Translations under genes and position numbers: made by a program
Notes under the pieces: model-generated
Database searches by the model: none
What the model saw: the letters and a program-made list of their open reading frames with translations, nothing else
Told to the model about the DNA's origin: nothing
Shown: piece by piece, positions 6,685 to 14,901 of the stretch
Layout of the letters: each line of letters opens with the position of its first letter
Numbering within the stretch: position 1 is the stretch's first letter
DNA from: an uncultured Pelagibacteraceae bacterium
GTDB taxonomy: Bacteria > Pseudomonadota > Alphaproteobacteria > Pelagibacterales > Pelagibacteraceae
DNA length: 64,000 nucleotides
Assembly: GCA_902543535.1 (NCBI GenBank)
Contig: CACBYG010000003.1
Location: forward strand, 62,001 to 126,000
Reading direction: 5' to 3'

Positions 6685-8907
6685 GTGGAAATCAGAAAAG
6701 TAGTTATTATTGGATCAGGTACTATGGGTAGTGGTATTGCTGCTCATTTATGTAATGCAAATGTGCCAGTAACATTGTTAGATTTAACCACTGAAATAAG
6801 CACCAATGCTAGAGATAGAATCTTTAAATCAAGACCACCATTATTAATTGATAAATCTAAAATTAATAACATTAAAGTAGGAAATATTTCAGATGACTTT
6901 GATACAGTTAAAGAAGCTGATTGGATAGTCGAAGCGGTTGTTGAGAGAATAGATATTAAACATCAAATATACGATAAAATATTTAAATCTAGAAAAAATG
7001 GAACGATAGTCTCCTCAAACACATCCTCAATTCCAATCAAAGTACTTTCACAAAATTTAACCAACGAACAAAAAAAAGATTTTTGCATTACACACTTCTT
7101 TAATCCTGTTCGATACATGGGCTTGTTAGAAATTGTTAAAAATGAAAATAATGATTTAGAAAAAATTAATGCACTTCAAAAATTTTGTGAGATTGAACTT
7201 GGTAAAGGGGCAATAGTTTGTAACGATACTCCAGGTTTTTTAGGAAATAGGGTTGGTGTATATGCTATGCAAATAGCAATGACTGAGGCTTTCAAAATGA
7301 AATTAACTGTTGAAGAAGCTGACGCAATTTTTGGAAGACCAATGGGAATTCCTAAAACAGGAGTTTTTGGACTTTATGATTTAATTGGCATTGATCTAAT
7401 GGCCGATGTACTAAAAAGTTTTATAAAAGAGTTACCTGAAACTGACAAATTTCATGAAGTTGCACAAGAAATTCCTCTAATTAAAAAACTAATTGAAACT
7501 GGTTATACTGGTCGAAAAGGTAAAGGTGGCTTTTATAGAATAAATAAAGATGGGGGTGCAAAAATTTTAGAGGCCCTAAATCTTGAAACAGGAGTTTATT
7601 CAGCTAGTAAAAAAATTGATATTAAATCTGAAAAAGTTAATCTAAAAAAATTAATTAATCGAGATGACAAACATGGTGAATATGCGTGGTCAGTAATTTC
7701 AAAAATAATCAAATATGCATCATCATTAGTAAGTGAAATTACAGATGAATTTAATGATATTGATGAAGCAATGCGACTTGGTTTTAATTGGTCTAAAGGA
7801 CCTTTTGAGATGTTAGAAGAAATTGGAGTAGAAAACTTTTTTAACAAAATAGATAATTATGATGGGAATAAATTTTTAGAAAATCTAGCAAAATCAAAAA
7901 ATGAAAATTTTTATGGAGAGAGACAAAAATATACAAAAATTGAAACTTTAGGAAAAGTTAAGAGAAAGGCTCAAAGTATCGATGGAAATAGCTCTGCCCA
8001 AATTTATAAATTTAAAGACTATAATATTGTTGAGTTTACCACAAAAGCAAACGCTCTAGATTATGACTCTATGGATGCTTTAAAAAAAGCAACTGATAAA
8101 CCTTTAATTATTATTAATGAAAGTATGCAATTCTCTGCAGGAGTAAATTTAAGTTATACGATGGATTTTGCAAATAAAGGAGATTTTAAATCTATTGAAA
8201 AATTTATTAAATATTTCCAAGAAACGTGTAAAGAACTTAAGTATTCAAAATATCCGGTGATATCTGCACCTTCAGGTTTAACTTTAGGAGGAGGCTTTGA
8301 GGTTCTTGTGCAAAGTAATTTTGTTGCATCGCACACGAATATTGTAATTGGTTTAGTTGAGACAATAGTAGGATTGATCCCAGCTGGTGGTGGTTGCAAA
8401 GAAATGTTAGCAAGATGGCAAAATACAGAAGAAAGTAAAAAAGATCCAAATTTTGCTCCATTAAAGGTTTTTGACATTATTGGTTATGGTAAGACAGCAA
8501 CTTCACCGGTGGAGGCAGAACCTTTAAAATACCTTAAGCCAGAAGACAAAAAAATAATGAATAGAAATAGTTTACTAGAAGCATCAAAAAAAATTTTAGA
8601 TGAAAACCGAGATTTTAAATCGCCATCGAAATTAGTATTCAATTTGCCAGGTGAGAGTGTTAGGGGCGAAATGCAAAAAGTTTTAGATAAACTTTACAAT
8701 GATAAAGTTATACTAGATCACGGCATGGTAGTTGCTAAAGAATTAGCTTATGTACTAAGTGGTGGAGATACATCAATAGACAAACAGCTTTCAGAAGATG
8801 ATTTGTTTAAATTAGAGTTAGATGCTTTTATGAAGCTTATTGAAACTTCTAAAACTCAGGAAAGAATAAAGCATACGCTTGCAACTGGTAAACCTTTAGT
8901 TAATTAG
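6685..8907 (+). CDS. Fused 3-hydroxyacyl-CoA dehydrogenase/enoyl-CoA hydratase
   Basis: A 740-residue bifunctional enzyme starting at GTG. Unlike FadB/FadJ, the dehydrogenase comes first: a Rossmann motif GSGTMGSG at about 9-16, the catalytic THFFNPVRYMG histidine region near 136, a C-terminal dimerisation domain with GYTGRKGKGGFY, then a crotonase-type domain from about 440 with FSAGVNLSYT and GLTLGGGFE. It should hydrate enoyl-CoA and oxidise the hydroxyacyl-CoA with NAD. Position after potC suggests coexpression with the importer, but a link to polyamine or ectoine carbon skeletons is only inference; general beta-oxidation is equally possible. It ends in a 4-base overlap with the convergent cyclophilin gene. 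Confidence 0.85.
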   Translation: MEIRKVVIIGSGTMGSGIAAHLCNANVPVTLLDLTTEISTNARDRIFKSRPPLLIDKSKINNIKVGNISDDFDTVKEADWIVEAVVERIDIKHQIYDKIFKSRKNGTIVSSNTSSIPIKVLSQNLTNEQKKDFCITHFFNPVRYMGLLEIVKNENNDLEKINALQKFCEIELGKGAIVCNDTPGFLGNRVGVYAMQIAMTEAFKMKLTVEEADAIFGRPMGIPKTGVFGLYDLIGIDLMADVLKSFIKELPETDKFHEVAQEIPLIKKLIETGYTGRKGKGGFYRINKDGGAKILEALNLETGVYSASKKIDIKSEKVNLKKLINRDDKHGEYAWSVISKIIKYASSLVSEITDEFNDIDEAMRLGFNWSKGPFEMLEEIGVENFFNKIDNYDGNKFLENLAKSKNENFYGERQKYTKIETLGKVKRKAQSIDGNSSAQIYKFKDYNIVEFTTKANALDYDSMDALKKATDKPLIIINESMQFSAGVNLSYTMDFANKGDFKSIEKFIKYFQETCKELKYSKYPVISAPSGLTLGGGFEVLVQSNFVASHTNIVIGLVETIVGLIPAGGGCKEMLARWQNTEESKKDPNFAPLKVFDIIGYGKTATSPVEAEPLKYLKPEDKKIMNRNSLLEASKKILDENRDFKSPSKLVFNLPGESVRGEMQKVLDKLYNDKVILDHGMVVAKELAYVLSGGDTSIDKQLSEDDLFKLELDAFMKLIETSKTQERIKHTLATGKPLVN

Positions 8908-9548
8908 TTTTCTAATAATTGAAATTCTTTAATATAATCAGGCCTTAATACATAATCTGTTTTATTACCAACTTTAATTTTTTTTAAAGCATCCAAGCCA
9001 AAGATTACTTTACCAACTGGTGTATATTCTCCTTGGTATAAAGGAATATCTTTTAAGATAATAAAGAATTCACTATCCTCAGTATCAAATTCCCCCCTGG
9101 CCATAGCAACAGTTCCTGCTTTAAATTCGTAATCATTACTTAATTCTGATTTTAATTTACCAAGCTTAGACGTACCGCTTCCAATTTTAAAATAATTTAT
9201 ATTATCATGATAACCAAACTCAAGATCACCTGCTTGAACCAAAGTATTTTCTATAACACGATAAAATACTGAATTATTATACAAACCTGAATTAACAAAA
9301 TATTTAAATCTTTCAACTGATTTAGGTGAAACTTGAGGATAAAGTTCAATTGCAACTTTTCCACACTCAACATCCATAATAGCTAAATTTTTTGGATCAC
9401 TAATTTTAAGTTCATCTAAATCAAGTTCTTTTACAAACAAACATTTATTTTTAATCAAATAAAAAGAACCAAAAGTAAAAACTGCTAATGAAATTAGAAA
9501 AAAAAATAATATTTTTTCTGATAATGATGATTTAATTTTTTTAATCAT
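8904..9548 (-). CDS. Membrane-anchored cyclophilin-type peptidyl-prolyl isomerase
   Basis: A 214-residue protein with an N-terminal membrane anchor (about 12-31, ILFFFLISLAVFTFGSFYLI) and a periplasmic cyclophilin domain from about 52. Visible cyclophilin landmarks are SPKSVERFKYFVNSGLY, the catalytic-arginine segment SVFYRVIENTLVQAGD (QAGD in place of the common QGGD) and TVAMARGEFDTEDSEFFI. It should catalyse proline isomerisation during envelope protein folding. Its ATG overlaps the stop of the upstream HExxH gene (TAATG on the minus strand), so the two are coupled. Confidence 0.85.
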   Translation of the reverse strand: MIKKIKSSLSEKILFFFLISLAVFTFGSFYLIKNKCLFVKELDLDELKISDPKNLAIMDVECGKVAIELYPQVSPKSVERFKYFVNSGLYNNSVFYRVIENTLVQAGDLEFGYHDNINYFKIGSGTSKLGKLKSELSNDYEFKAGTVAMARGEFDTEDSEFFIILKDIPLYQGEYTPVGKVIFGLDALKKIKVGNKTDYVLRPDYIKEFQLLEN

Positions 9549-10279
9549 TAAAATATGAAGTTATTATCAATCAATTTTAAATTTTCTTCTAAATATTTGA
9601 CTTTATTTTTTAAAATTAAATCATTCTCAATTTTTTTTTCTACTAATTCTTTATTGGTCATAAGAAAGGAAAAAATTTCAGCCATATCCTCTGAAGGAAT
9701 AGATTTTGAATATTCTGTTAAAAATCCATCTGTATTTTCATAAAGACTAAGATCTGTTCGATCTGAGCAAGTTGAACACTCTGCATATTTAAAAGACGCT
9801 TTATTAAATTTTGACCATAAAGCTTCATCAAATATCTTATTGTGCTTTGCTTGTATCATATGAAAGAATTCATGATGGATCATTCTTTCAAAGTGTTCCA
9901 GGTTAAAGTTAATATCTAAGATCAATGATCTTTTAAGAATGTTAGGTATTCCTCCAGTGTTAATTGAAGAAACAGTCAGATTTTCACATAAAATAATGAA
10001 TTTGAGATTATTTATAATTAAAAAGTCTGCTTCATATTTGTTTAAATTTTTTTCAACAATTGGATATTTTTTGTTTAATTCATTTTTTTTCGACCTATCA
10101 CAAGAAATATTTTTTTTTAATCCTATTTTAAAATTTTTCTCAGCGTATAAATATTTTAGTCCATTTAAACTTTCTGTATTATAGATTTCTAAATTAGGGA
10201 TTTTTAAGAGATTAAAAATTTCATTCGCATTTACTACTGAAATATTAAATATTAGTATTATAGAAATTATATATTTCAT
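9548..10279 (-). CDS. Putative exported zinc metallopeptidase (HEFFH motif)
   Basis: A 243-residue protein with a signal peptide (MKYIISIILIFNISVVNA). The central helix ERMIHHEFFHMIQ carries HEFFH, an HExxH zincin motif, near residue 137. A downstream glutamate in FDEALW could be a third ligand. Four cysteines occur, two in a CSTC pair, compatible with periplasmic disulfides. I do not recognise a named family; a gluzincin-like peptidase is the best description. It is coupled by a one-base overlap to the cyclophilin gene, so a joint role in envelope protein folding or turnover is plausible inference. Confidence 0.6.
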   Translation of the reverse strand: MKYIISIILIFNISVVNANEIFNLLKIPNLEIYNTESLNGLKYLYAEKNFKIGLKKNISCDRSKKNELNKKYPIVEKNLNKYEADFLIINNLKFIILCENLTVSSINTGGIPNILKRSLILDINFNLEHFERMIHHEFFHMIQAKHNKIFDEALWSKFNKASFKYAECSTCSDRTDLSLYENTDGFLTEYSKSIPSEDMAEIFSFLMTNKELVEKKIENDLILKNKVKYLEENLKLIDNNFIF

Positions 10280-10333
10280 CAGATTATTATAGACGAATAA
10301 AGCTAGATAATATTAACTTAGTTTTAAAATAAA

Positions 10334-11293
10334 ATGAAAAAAGAAAAAAATAAAAATCCAATTCAGCCTGTAAGTGGCACAAAAGTTCCAAGATATGCGG
10401 GCCCATCTACATTTGCTAGATTGCCTGAATTAAGAGATGTTGAAAGCTGTGATGTAGCAATAGTAGGTGTACCCTTTGATGCAGGAACTAGTTATAGACC
10501 TGGAGCAAGGTTTGGACCGCAAAGTATTCGTCAAGCCTCAAGACATCTAAGAACAAATTATCATCCAAGTTATGATGTTGAGCCTTTTAAAATTCAACAG
10601 GTAGCTGATGCTGGTGATATAGCATGCAATCCATTTAGTATTAATGAAGCTATCAAGCAAATTGAAGTAGGAGCTACAGATTTATTAAAAAAAGTAGGCG
10701 GTATAATTAGTCTAGGTGGAGATCACACAATTGCTGTACCTTTGTTAAGAGCAATAAATAAAAAAAATAATGGTCCAGTCTCTTTAGTACATTTTGATGC
10801 TCATCTAGACACATGGGATACTTACTTTGGTGCACCTTATACACATGGAACTCCATTTAGAAGAGCTAGAGAAGAAGGATTATTTTTAGATGATGCCTCA
10901 ATGCATGTTGGTATTCGAGGGCCACTCTATAGCAGAGATGATATAAAAAATGATGAAAGTTTTGGTTTTAAAATAATTCATTGTGATGAATTTCAAACTG
11001 ATGGAACAGATAAAATAGCTGAAAGAATTAGAAAAAGAGTTGGGGATAATCCATTATACCTTTCAATTGATATTGATGTGCTAGATCCTGCTTTTGCTCC
11101 TGGAACAGGTACACCTGAAATCGCAGGAATGACAACTAGAGAGATGGTAAATGTTTTAAGAGGCTTATCAGGTTTGAATCTTGTATCAGCTGATGTTGTA
11201 GAGGTTTCTCCAGCTTATGACCATGCAGAAGTTACTTCTCTAGCTGCAGCAACAATAGTGTATGAATTAACTAATTTGTTTGCAAAAACATAA
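10334..11293 (+). CDS. speB: Agmatinase/guanidinobutyrase-family ureohydrolase
   Basis: A 319-residue arginase-superfamily enzyme with all dimanganese ligand motifs: GGDHTIAVP near residue 133, HFDAHLDTWD near 156, HGTPFRRA near 175, and SIDIDVLDPAFAPGTGTPE near 240. It hydrolyses a guanidino compound to an amine plus urea, normally agmatine to putrescine. Marine relatives include guanidinobutyrases, which cannot be separated by eye. It is followed 20 bases later by an aldehyde dehydrogenase, and the pair lies near PotABCD, consistent with polyamine or guanidino-compound catabolism. Confidence 0.85.
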   Translation: MKKEKNKNPIQPVSGTKVPRYAGPSTFARLPELRDVESCDVAIVGVPFDAGTSYRPGARFGPQSIRQASRHLRTNYHPSYDVEPFKIQQVADAGDIACNPFSINEAIKQIEVGATDLLKKVGGIISLGGDHTIAVPLLRAINKKNNGPVSLVHFDAHLDTWDTYFGAPYTHGTPFRRAREEGLFLDDASMHVGIRGPLYSRDDIKNDESFGFKIIHCDEFQTDGTDKIAERIRKRVGDNPLYLSIDIDVLDPAFAPGTGTPEIAGMTTREMVNVLRGLSGLNLVSADVVEVSPAYDHAEVTSLAAATIVYELTNLFAKT

Positions 11294-11313
11294 AGAGAGG
11301 ATAGTTTTCTCAA

Positions 11314-12747
11314 ATGTTAGAAAAAAGAAATTTTTATATAAATGGTTCATGGGTTGCCCCAAAAAGTCCAAGCGATATTGAAGTAATTAATCCAGCGTCT
11401 GAAAAAGCTTGTGCAGTAATTTCACTTGGAAGTAAAGATGATGTTAATGATGCAGTGCTCTCTGCTAAAGAAGCATTTAAAACTTGGGGATATTCAACAA
11501 GAGAGGACAGAATTTCTCTGCTAGAAACATTTTATACTTTATATAAGAAAAGATGGAACGATATAACAGATGCCATTATTCAAGAAATGGGAGCACCAAA
11601 GGATTTTGCATCAAAACTTCAAACAGGAACTGGCGCAAGTCATACAAAATCTTTTATAAGATATCTAAAAGAGTTTGAATTTGAAAAGCCATTAGGGGAG
11701 CATGCGAAAAATCAAAGATTAATATATGAGCCAAAAGGAGTTTGTGCTTTAATTACTCCTTGGAACTGGCCAATGAACCAGGTCACACTAAAAGTAATTC
11801 CAGCTTTAGCATCTGGCTGTACTATGATTTTAAAACCATCAGAATTAGCGCCACTTTCAGCCATGATACTTGCAGAACTAATTGATGAAGCAAAATTTCC
11901 AAAAGGAGTATTTAACTTAGTAAATGGAGATGGTGCAACAACTGGTGATGCCTTAACTAGTCATCCAGATGTAAATATGATTTCATTTACAGGATCAACT
12001 AGAGCAGGTGCATTAATATCCCAAAATGCAGCAAAAGATTTTAAAAGAGTTAGTTTAGAATTAGGCGGCAAGGGAGCAAATATTATCTTTAAAGATGCAG
12101 ATCCAGATGCCATTGAAAGAGGTGCTTTAAGATGCTTTAGAAACTCAGGTCAATCTTGCAATGCTCCAACAAGGATGTTGGTTGAAAAATCGATGTATGA
12201 TGAAGCAATAGAGAGATTAAAAAAATATACAAATGAATTTAAAGTTGATGATCCAAAAAAAGAGGGTGAACACATAGGACCTGTAATTTCTGAAACACAG
12301 TTTAATAAAATTCAAAAATTAATACAAAAAGGAATAGATGAGGGTGCAAAATTAGTTGCTGGTGGACCAGGAAAACCAGAGGGTATGAATGATGGTTATT
12401 ACGTAAAACCGACTGTATTTGCGGATGTTAATAATCAAATGGAAATTGCAAGAACAGAAATATTTGGTCCAGTTTTATCTGTAATACCATTTGAAACTGA
12501 GGAGGAAGCAATAGAAATTGCTAATGATACCGACTATGGTTTAACAAATTATATTCAAAGTAAAGACCCTGAAAAAATCAGAAGACTTGCAAGAAAACTA
12601 AGATCTGGAATGGTAGATGTAAATGGCGCAGGTATTGCAGTTGATGCACCCTTTGGTGGCTTTAAGCATTCTGGTATTGGAAGAGAAGCAGGTAAAGAAG
12701 GTTTGCTTGAGTTCTTAGAGGTAAAATCAGTTGGTGGTTGGAGTTAA
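11314..12747 (+). CDS. NAD(P)-dependent aldehyde dehydrogenase
   Basis: A 477-residue ALDH-superfamily enzyme of standard length. Visible motifs are TPWNWPMNQVTLKVIPAL (cofactor site), ELGGKGANI with the general-base glutamate near 247, and NSGQSCNAPTRM with the catalytic cysteine near 281; EIFGPVLSV is also present. It oxidises an aldehyde to the acid. Its position after agmatinase suggests guanidinobutyraldehyde or aminobutyraldehyde from polyamine breakdown, which is inference. The gene shares 4 bases at its end with the convergent argE-like gene. Confidence 0.86.
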   Translation: MLEKRNFYINGSWVAPKSPSDIEVINPASEKACAVISLGSKDDVNDAVLSAKEAFKTWGYSTREDRISLLETFYTLYKKRWNDITDAIIQEMGAPKDFASKLQTGTGASHTKSFIRYLKEFEFEKPLGEHAKNQRLIYEPKGVCALITPWNWPMNQVTLKVIPALASGCTMILKPSELAPLSAMILAELIDEAKFPKGVFNLVNGDGATTGDALTSHPDVNMISFTGSTRAGALISQNAAKDFKRVSLELGGKGANIIFKDADPDAIERGALRCFRNSGQSCNAPTRMLVEKSMYDEAIERLKKYTNEFKVDDPKKEGEHIGPVISETQFNKIQKLIQKGIDEGAKLVAGGPGKPEGMNDGYYVKPTVFADVNNQMEIARTEIFGPVLSVIPFETEEEAIEIANDTDYGLTNYIQSKDPEKIRRLARKLRSGMVDVNGAGIAVDAPFGGFKHSGIGREAGKEGLLEFLEVKSVGGWS

Positions 12748-13934
12748 TTTAAAGAAGATTTTTCTTTAATTCCATCAAGTAATTTCAAACATTTTTTCAA
12801 TTCATCCAATATTATAAATTCATCAATCTTGTGTGCTTGTTCAATAGAGCCAGGTCCACAAACGACTGTACTAATTCCTATTTCTTGAAATAAACCTGCC
12901 TCAGTTCCAAAAGATACGACTTGTCTAGAGTTATCACCAGTTAAACTTGAAATTAATTCGCAAGCATCAGATTTATCTTTACGATCAAATCCGATTATTT
13001 CTCCAATAACTTTTTTTTCAATAGATGAGCTAGTAAAAACTTTTTTCATTTCTGGTAATAAAACTTCATTTGCATATTTATCTAATTCTTGGTTTAGAAA
13101 TATTGCATCTTCTTTAACTACTGGTCTTGTTTCCCAATTAACATGACATTTATCTGCAATCACGTTGTGAGCAATTCCTCCAAAAATTCCTCCTATAGAA
13201 AGAGTTGAATGAGGAGGATTAAATATAGAATCTTTTGGGGCTCTATCTTTTAATTTATTTCTTAATTCAATCAATTTATTTACATATCTTGAAGCATATT
13301 CAACAGCACTCACACCTTTATGTGGTGCTGAACTATGACCTGCCAAACCCTTAAAATAAGTTGTGTATTCATAGCATCCTTTGTGAGCATCAATAATTTT
13401 CATATTTGTTGGTTCACCAACAATGCAAATTCCATCTTTAATTTCTCTTTTTTTTAATTCTTTTATGAGAATAGGAGCTCCTTGGCATGCAGTTTCTTCA
13501 TCAAAAGTGAAAGAAAAATGAATATCTCTATCAAGGTTAGATTTTGAATAAATTGGTGCAAAAGCTAATGTGCAGGCAATAAATCCTTTCATGTCGCACG
13601 ATCCTCTTCCATAAAGTTTATCTCCTTTAATAGTTGCCTTAAATGGATCTGTAGACCATCCTTTAGAAACAGGCACAACATCTGTATGCCCAGATAAAAT
13701 TATAGGTTTTTTATTACTAGGTCTTTTAGATTTTATTGTAGCAAATAAATTAACTCTTTTTTTATCTTCATCAAAAGTTCTGAAAGAAGTGGCACCAAGT
13801 TTTTTTAATATATTATCACAGTAATCAATTAGAGAATTATTGTCTTCCCCTGAAATTGTTTTGAAGGATATTAAATCTGTCAAAATCTTTACTGAGTTAT
13901 CAAATAAAACATTTAAATTATTTTCTGTACTCAT
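12744..13934 (-). CDS. argE: M20-family deacetylase, acetylornithine deacetylase (ArgE)-like
   Basis: A 396-residue dizinc hydrolase with the M20 motifs SGHTDVVPVS (metal-binding His/Asp), GRGSCDMKGFIA (bridging Asp) and FDEETACQG (catalytic Glu). The dimerisation domain runs from about 180 to 300. ArgE removes the acetyl group from N-acetylornithine. SAR11 may make arginine via ArgJ instead, so a catabolic role on other N-acyl diamines is possible. One candidate is acetyl-diaminobutyrate from the nearby ectoine-hydrolase-like step. No operon partner is evident on its strand. Confidence 0.78.
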   Translation of the reverse strand: MSTENNLNVLFDNSVKILTDLISFKTISGEDNNSLIDYCDNILKKLGATSFRTFDEDKKRVNLFATIKSKRPSNKKPIILSGHTDVVPVSKGWSTDPFKATIKGDKLYGRGSCDMKGFIACTLAFAPIYSKSNLDRDIHFSFTFDEETACQGAPILIKELKKREIKDGICIVGEPTNMKIIDAHKGCYEYTTYFKGLAGHSSAPHKGVSAVEYASRYVNKLIELRNKLKDRAPKDSIFNPPHSTLSIGGIFGGIAHNVIADKCHVNWETRPVVKEDAIFLNQELDKYANEVLLPEMKKVFTSSSIEKKVIGEIIGFDRKDKSDACELISSLTGDNSRQVVSFGTEAGLFQEIGISTVVCGPGSIEQAHKIDEFIILDELKKCLKLLDGIKEKSSLN

Positions 13935-13961
13935 ATTTAGATTTCATTATATATTAATTAT

Positions 13962-14303
13962 ATGAAAGAACAAATAACCTATGATACTTTTAACAAAGTT
14001 GACATTAGAGTTGGAACAGTAATTTCTGTTCAAAAAAATGAAAAAGCAAGAAAACCATCATTAGTTGTTAAAGTTGATTTTGGTGACAAGATTGGGATTA
14101 AACAATCTTCAGCTCAAATAACACATTATTATAATGAGGAAAATTTAAAAGGAAAACAAGTTATTGGAGTTTGTAATTTTCCAGAAAAAAATATTGCTGG
14201 AGTAATCTCTCAGGTACTTATCCTTGGATCAATTGATAAAGAAGGAAAAGTAATTTTAGTCCACCCATCTCAAAAATCTGAGAATGGACTGCCTATAGCA
14301 TAG
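13962..14303 (+). CDS. csaA: CsaA-type tRNA-binding domain protein
   Basis: A 113-residue protein consisting of one OB-fold tRNA-binding domain, the expected length for CsaA. Family features include FNKVDIRVGTVISV at the start, KVDFGDKIGIKQSSAQI centrally and NFPEKNIAGVISQVL near the end. CsaA proteins are homodimers described as secretion-related chaperones with tRNA-binding capacity; the cellular role is not firmly established. It starts 27 bases after the divergent argE start and is followed 3 bases later by the LysE-type exporter. Confidence 0.85.
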   Translation: MKEQITYDTFNKVDIRVGTVISVQKNEKARKPSLVVKVDFGDKIGIKQSSAQITHYYNEENLKGKQVIGVCNFPEKNIAGVISQVLILGSIDKEGKVILVHPSQKSENGLPIA

Positions 14304-14306
14304 AAA

Positions 14307-14900
14307 ATGCACCCAGAAATTTTATCCATCACTCTATTTGGAATTGTAGCCGCGTTTACTCCTGGACCAAATAATTTTATAGCTTTTTACTCTGGATTTA
14401 ATTTTGGAATAAAAAAAACAATACCACTTATAATTGGTGTTACTTTAGGTTTCCCTTTTCTTTTATTATGTGTTGCGTTAGGGCTAATCAATATATTTAA
14501 GCTTTATCCATTAATTCAAGAAATATTGAAATATTTAGGAACGTTATTTTTAATTTATTTGTCTTATAAGATTTCATTTTCAAAATCTACCAATGTAGAA
14601 AGTGAAGATAAAAATCCTGTAAAATTTTTAAACACTTTTGTTTTTCAATTTTTAAATCCAAAGGGAGTAATTGCATCAGTGATAGTTGTCTCCACCTATC
14701 TAGATCCAGGTGAAAATTTTGTAAATTTTACGACTCAAATTATTATCTTGGCTTTAATTGTTTCAGTAACCAGTATCACTCTTTGGACATTTATGGGCAA
14801 ATTCATAAGGAAATTTGCGACAAATCAGAAATATATTAATTATTTTAATTATGTTATGTCACTGCTTCTTTTAATAAGCATAATAACTTTTTATTTATAA
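14307..14900 (+). CDS. LysE/RhtB-family amino-acid exporter
   Basis: A 197-residue inner-membrane protein with about six helices. The first loop contains FTPGPNNFIAFYSGFNFG, the TPGPNN signature of the LysE/RhtB family, and a conserved FQFLNPKGVIASV segment occurs in the middle. Such proteins export amino acids or derivatives; the substrate is unknown. It sits in a tight run csaA-lysE-acnA with gaps of 3 and 1 bases. Confidence 0.85.
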   Translation: MHPEILSITLFGIVAAFTPGPNNFIAFYSGFNFGIKKTIPLIIGVTLGFPFLLLCVALGLINIFKLYPLIQEILKYLGTLFLIYLSYKISFSKSTNVESEDKNPVKFLNTFVFQFLNPKGVIASVIVVSTYLDPGENFVNFTTQIIILALIVSVTSITLWTFMGKFIRKFATNQKYINYFNYVMSLLLLISIITFYL

Positions 14901-14901
14901 C

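Noticed and set aside
8154-8477. Overlapping minus-strand ORFs of 107 and 74 aa
   Set aside because: Antisense to the crotonase domain of the fusion gene; both are shadows.
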